A stretch of DNA of 64,000 nt from positions 124,001-188,000 of the forward strand of contig NC_012996.1 of the NCBI RefSeq assembly GCF_000026365.1, read 5' to 3'. Numbering within the stretch: the first letter of the stretch is position 1; the number at the start of each line of letters is the position of its first letter. This document shows positions 62,876 to 64,000 of this stretch, piece by piece. The notes under the pieces were generated by a model. The model searched no databases. It had not been told where the DNA came from and worked only from the letters and a program-made list of their open reading frames with translations. This stretch comes from Zygosaccharomyces rouxii. Its lineage: Eukaryota > Ascomycota > Saccharomycetes > Saccharomycetales > Saccharomycetaceae. Both the position numbers and the translations under genes were made by a program.

Positions 62876-63553
62876 ATGTCAGTTGACAACGTATTGGATA
62901 AGCTTGTGGACGAGAAAGTATGTCTTCTACCCCCGATATACCTCTGATCATCGATACTAACCGGAAATCTTCGTCGAAGACAGCGCCTGACAACCAACAC
63001 AAGGTAACTGTAAGTTTTTAATTGTTGAAAAGATTTTACTTATTGAAATGCACCGTTCTATTGTTATTAACACGATATTGATTAGAAGTACCGTCGCAGG
63101 GATTTGAGAAACAGTTTGGCTTCAAGAATTGGTATTGAGGACCGTCCTTCAAGTACGCCAAGAGAACCTCCAAAGAAAAGACTTCGCTTTACAAATGTAC
63201 CGTTAGATGTTTCGGATTTCACCCTAGAGGATATGGTAAAAGAATTTGCGGAGCCTATTTATTGCAACTTTTATGATCTAAAGGACTCCAGAACCGCTGT
63301 TTTTGAATTTGAAGATCCTAGCGTTATGGAACGAGTAGTCGAGAAATATAACGAAACTCCATTGAATGGTGGTACAGTTACTGTTGAGATTTTTGAGCAG
63401 GAGAGGAGACCTGACAGGCGTCGTCGTACTCAGAGAGACAACCGCCGTGGTAATGGACGTGGAAGTCGTGGCAGCCATTACAAGAGACAAGATAGACCTG
63501 CAATGGAGGATGAATTGAATGCTGAACTGGAGGATTATATGAAAAGTAGTTAA
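62876..63553 (+). CDS. YRA2: RNA-annealing mRNA export protein Yra2 (three exons)
   Basis: REF/ALY-family nuclear protein, a minor partner of Sub2 and Mex67 in mRNA export. The proposed join is 62876-62917, 62980-63009, 63086-63553, encoding 179 residues (S. cerevisiae 203). Exon 1 gives MSVDNVLDKLVDEK, the amphipathic Sub2-binding motif. Exon 2 gives TAPDNQHKVT. Exon 3 continues KYRRRDLRNSLASRIG, matching yeast HKVTRYRRRDLRN across the junction. The RRM (about 50-125) has RLRFTNVPLDVSDFTLEDMVKEF and VFEFEDPSVMERVV. The tail is Arg/Gly-rich, then ends ELNAELEDYM as in the family. It is orthologous to YKL214C. The exon structure is an inference from motifs and alignment. Confidence 0.85.
62918..62979 (+). 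other. Proposed YRA2 intron 1 (62 bases)
   Basis: The 5' site is GTATGT (62918-62923), an exact yeast consensus. The branch site is TACTAAC (62955-62961), also exact. The 3' site is AAG (62977-62979), 19 bases past the branch A. The next AG (CAG, 62981-62983) would break the frame. Without splicing, the frame from ATG 62876 ends at TGA 62945-62947. Confidence 0.75.
63010..63085 (+). other. Proposed YRA2 intron 2 (76 bases)
   Basis: The 5' site is GTAAGT (63010-63015). The branch site is TATTAAC (63065-63071), one change from TACTAAC. The 3' site is TAG (63083-63085), 15 bases past the branch A. The joined reading frame runs HKVT-KYRRRD, matching the conserved yeast sequence HKVTRYRRRD. Confidence 0.85.
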
Positions 63554-64000
63554 TAGTTTTTTGTATGTAATTTGTTTTTTTTTTTTTCTCTTTTCATTTG
63601 GGGAGGCTCGATGTCCAGTCAACATGTATAGTTACTGAAATATTAGAGATAAAAGTTCGATTTATAAGACTTTTCAAATCCATGACTCACAGTTTCACAG
63701 CCAAAACTACAACTAGAATTGTTTGATAATATTCATCTCCTTGTAAGTCATAGTAGTTGTAGTGGTAAAATAGCTAATTTTACTTCCTCAAGACCATTTC
63801 CCATGGTAGTTGGTCTGTGACCCTGTCACAGCAGTGAAGCCTTATCATTAGCGGTACCCAACTCTGCGTGATGGAAGCCATCATCTACAGCTAGATTCCG
63901 GACTTGGACATGTAAGCAGGATGAAATGGCTTTCCGTATAGAGTTTTTACAAAAGAAATTCACAGAAGTCCTGTGTTAGTCTAGCTTATATTGCTGAATG
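63554..64000. other. Right-end spacer after YRA2
   Basis: 447 bases with the T-rich YRA2 3' region (T14 near 63577) and a TGACTCA Gcn4 core at 63683-63689. No gene on either strand is supported. The Gcn4 site may belong to a gene beyond the window. Confidence 0.5.
63683..63689 (+). promoter_or_regulatory. Gcn4 core site (TGACTCA)
   Basis: Exact palindromic AP-1-like core bound by Gcn4, 130 bases after the YRA2 stop. Its target, if any, would be a gene to the right of the window. Motif match only. Confidence 0.45.

Overview
This is a nuclear chromosome segment from a budding yeast of the family Saccharomycetaceae. The evidence is compact, mostly intronless genes on both strands, about 34 protein genes in 64 kb, yeast-type tRNA and promoter motifs, and near full-length matches to Saccharomyces cerevisiae proteins. 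Gene order points to a species that did not undergo the whole-genome duplication. From about 12.8 kb to the right end, genes that in S. cerevisiae are split between chromosome X (YJR061W to YJR076C) and chromosome XI (YKL204W to YKL214C) are interleaved in one series. In the first 12 kb the same is true of chromosome XV (YOR124C to YOR126C) and chromosome IV (YDR373W to YDR378C). There is one TOR gene and one MNN4/YJR061W gene in place of the two duplicate pairs of S. cerevisiae. Zygosaccharomyces or Torulaspora is my best guess for the genus (inference). There are no mobile elements, CRISPR arrays, viral remnants or toxin genes. The window is ordinary core genome.

Layout. 0-12 kb: UBP2 (cut by the left edge), FRQ1, CAT5/COQ7, PHO92, WIP1, BCS1, IAH1, ARH1, ATP17, LSM6. 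Several of these serve mitochondria (coenzyme Q, Rieske protein insertion, Fe-S electron transfer, ATP synthase). 12-33 kb: MNN4-like, NTA1, an unrecognised small gene, RPA12, CCT5, ARP3, TOR, YAE1, RFC2, EAP1. 33-45 kb: LOS1, HAM1, LIA1, ADD66, NPA3, EMC3, CBT1, a tRNA-Thr(CGU), OPI3. 45-64 kb: STE6, UBA1, MOG1, HOC1, CDC11, TRP3, SAC1, DOA1, YRA2. Most neighbours are functionally unrelated, as is normal in yeast. Shared themes are growth control and translation (TOR, EAP1, LIA1, YAE1, RPA12, LOS1) and ubiquitin (UBP2, UBA1, DOA1, ADD66).

Start codons were re-read, because several open frames begin upstream of, or at a non-ATG codon before, the likely start. Corrected starts are given for FRQ1, ARH1, LSM6, the MNN4-like gene, RPA12, RFC2, CDC11, TRP3 and DOA1. 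YRA2 needs splicing: two short introns flank a 30-base exon. The most informative non-coding signals are an alpha2-Mcm1-type operator before STE6, a PACE (Rpn4) site before UBA1, PAC boxes before RPA12 and YAE1, an RRPE before LIA1, a UAS-INO before OPI3, and several Reb1 sites in promoters. I found no previously undescribed system. The best leads are the YRA2 splicing arrangement and the small unknown gene at 17118-17489.
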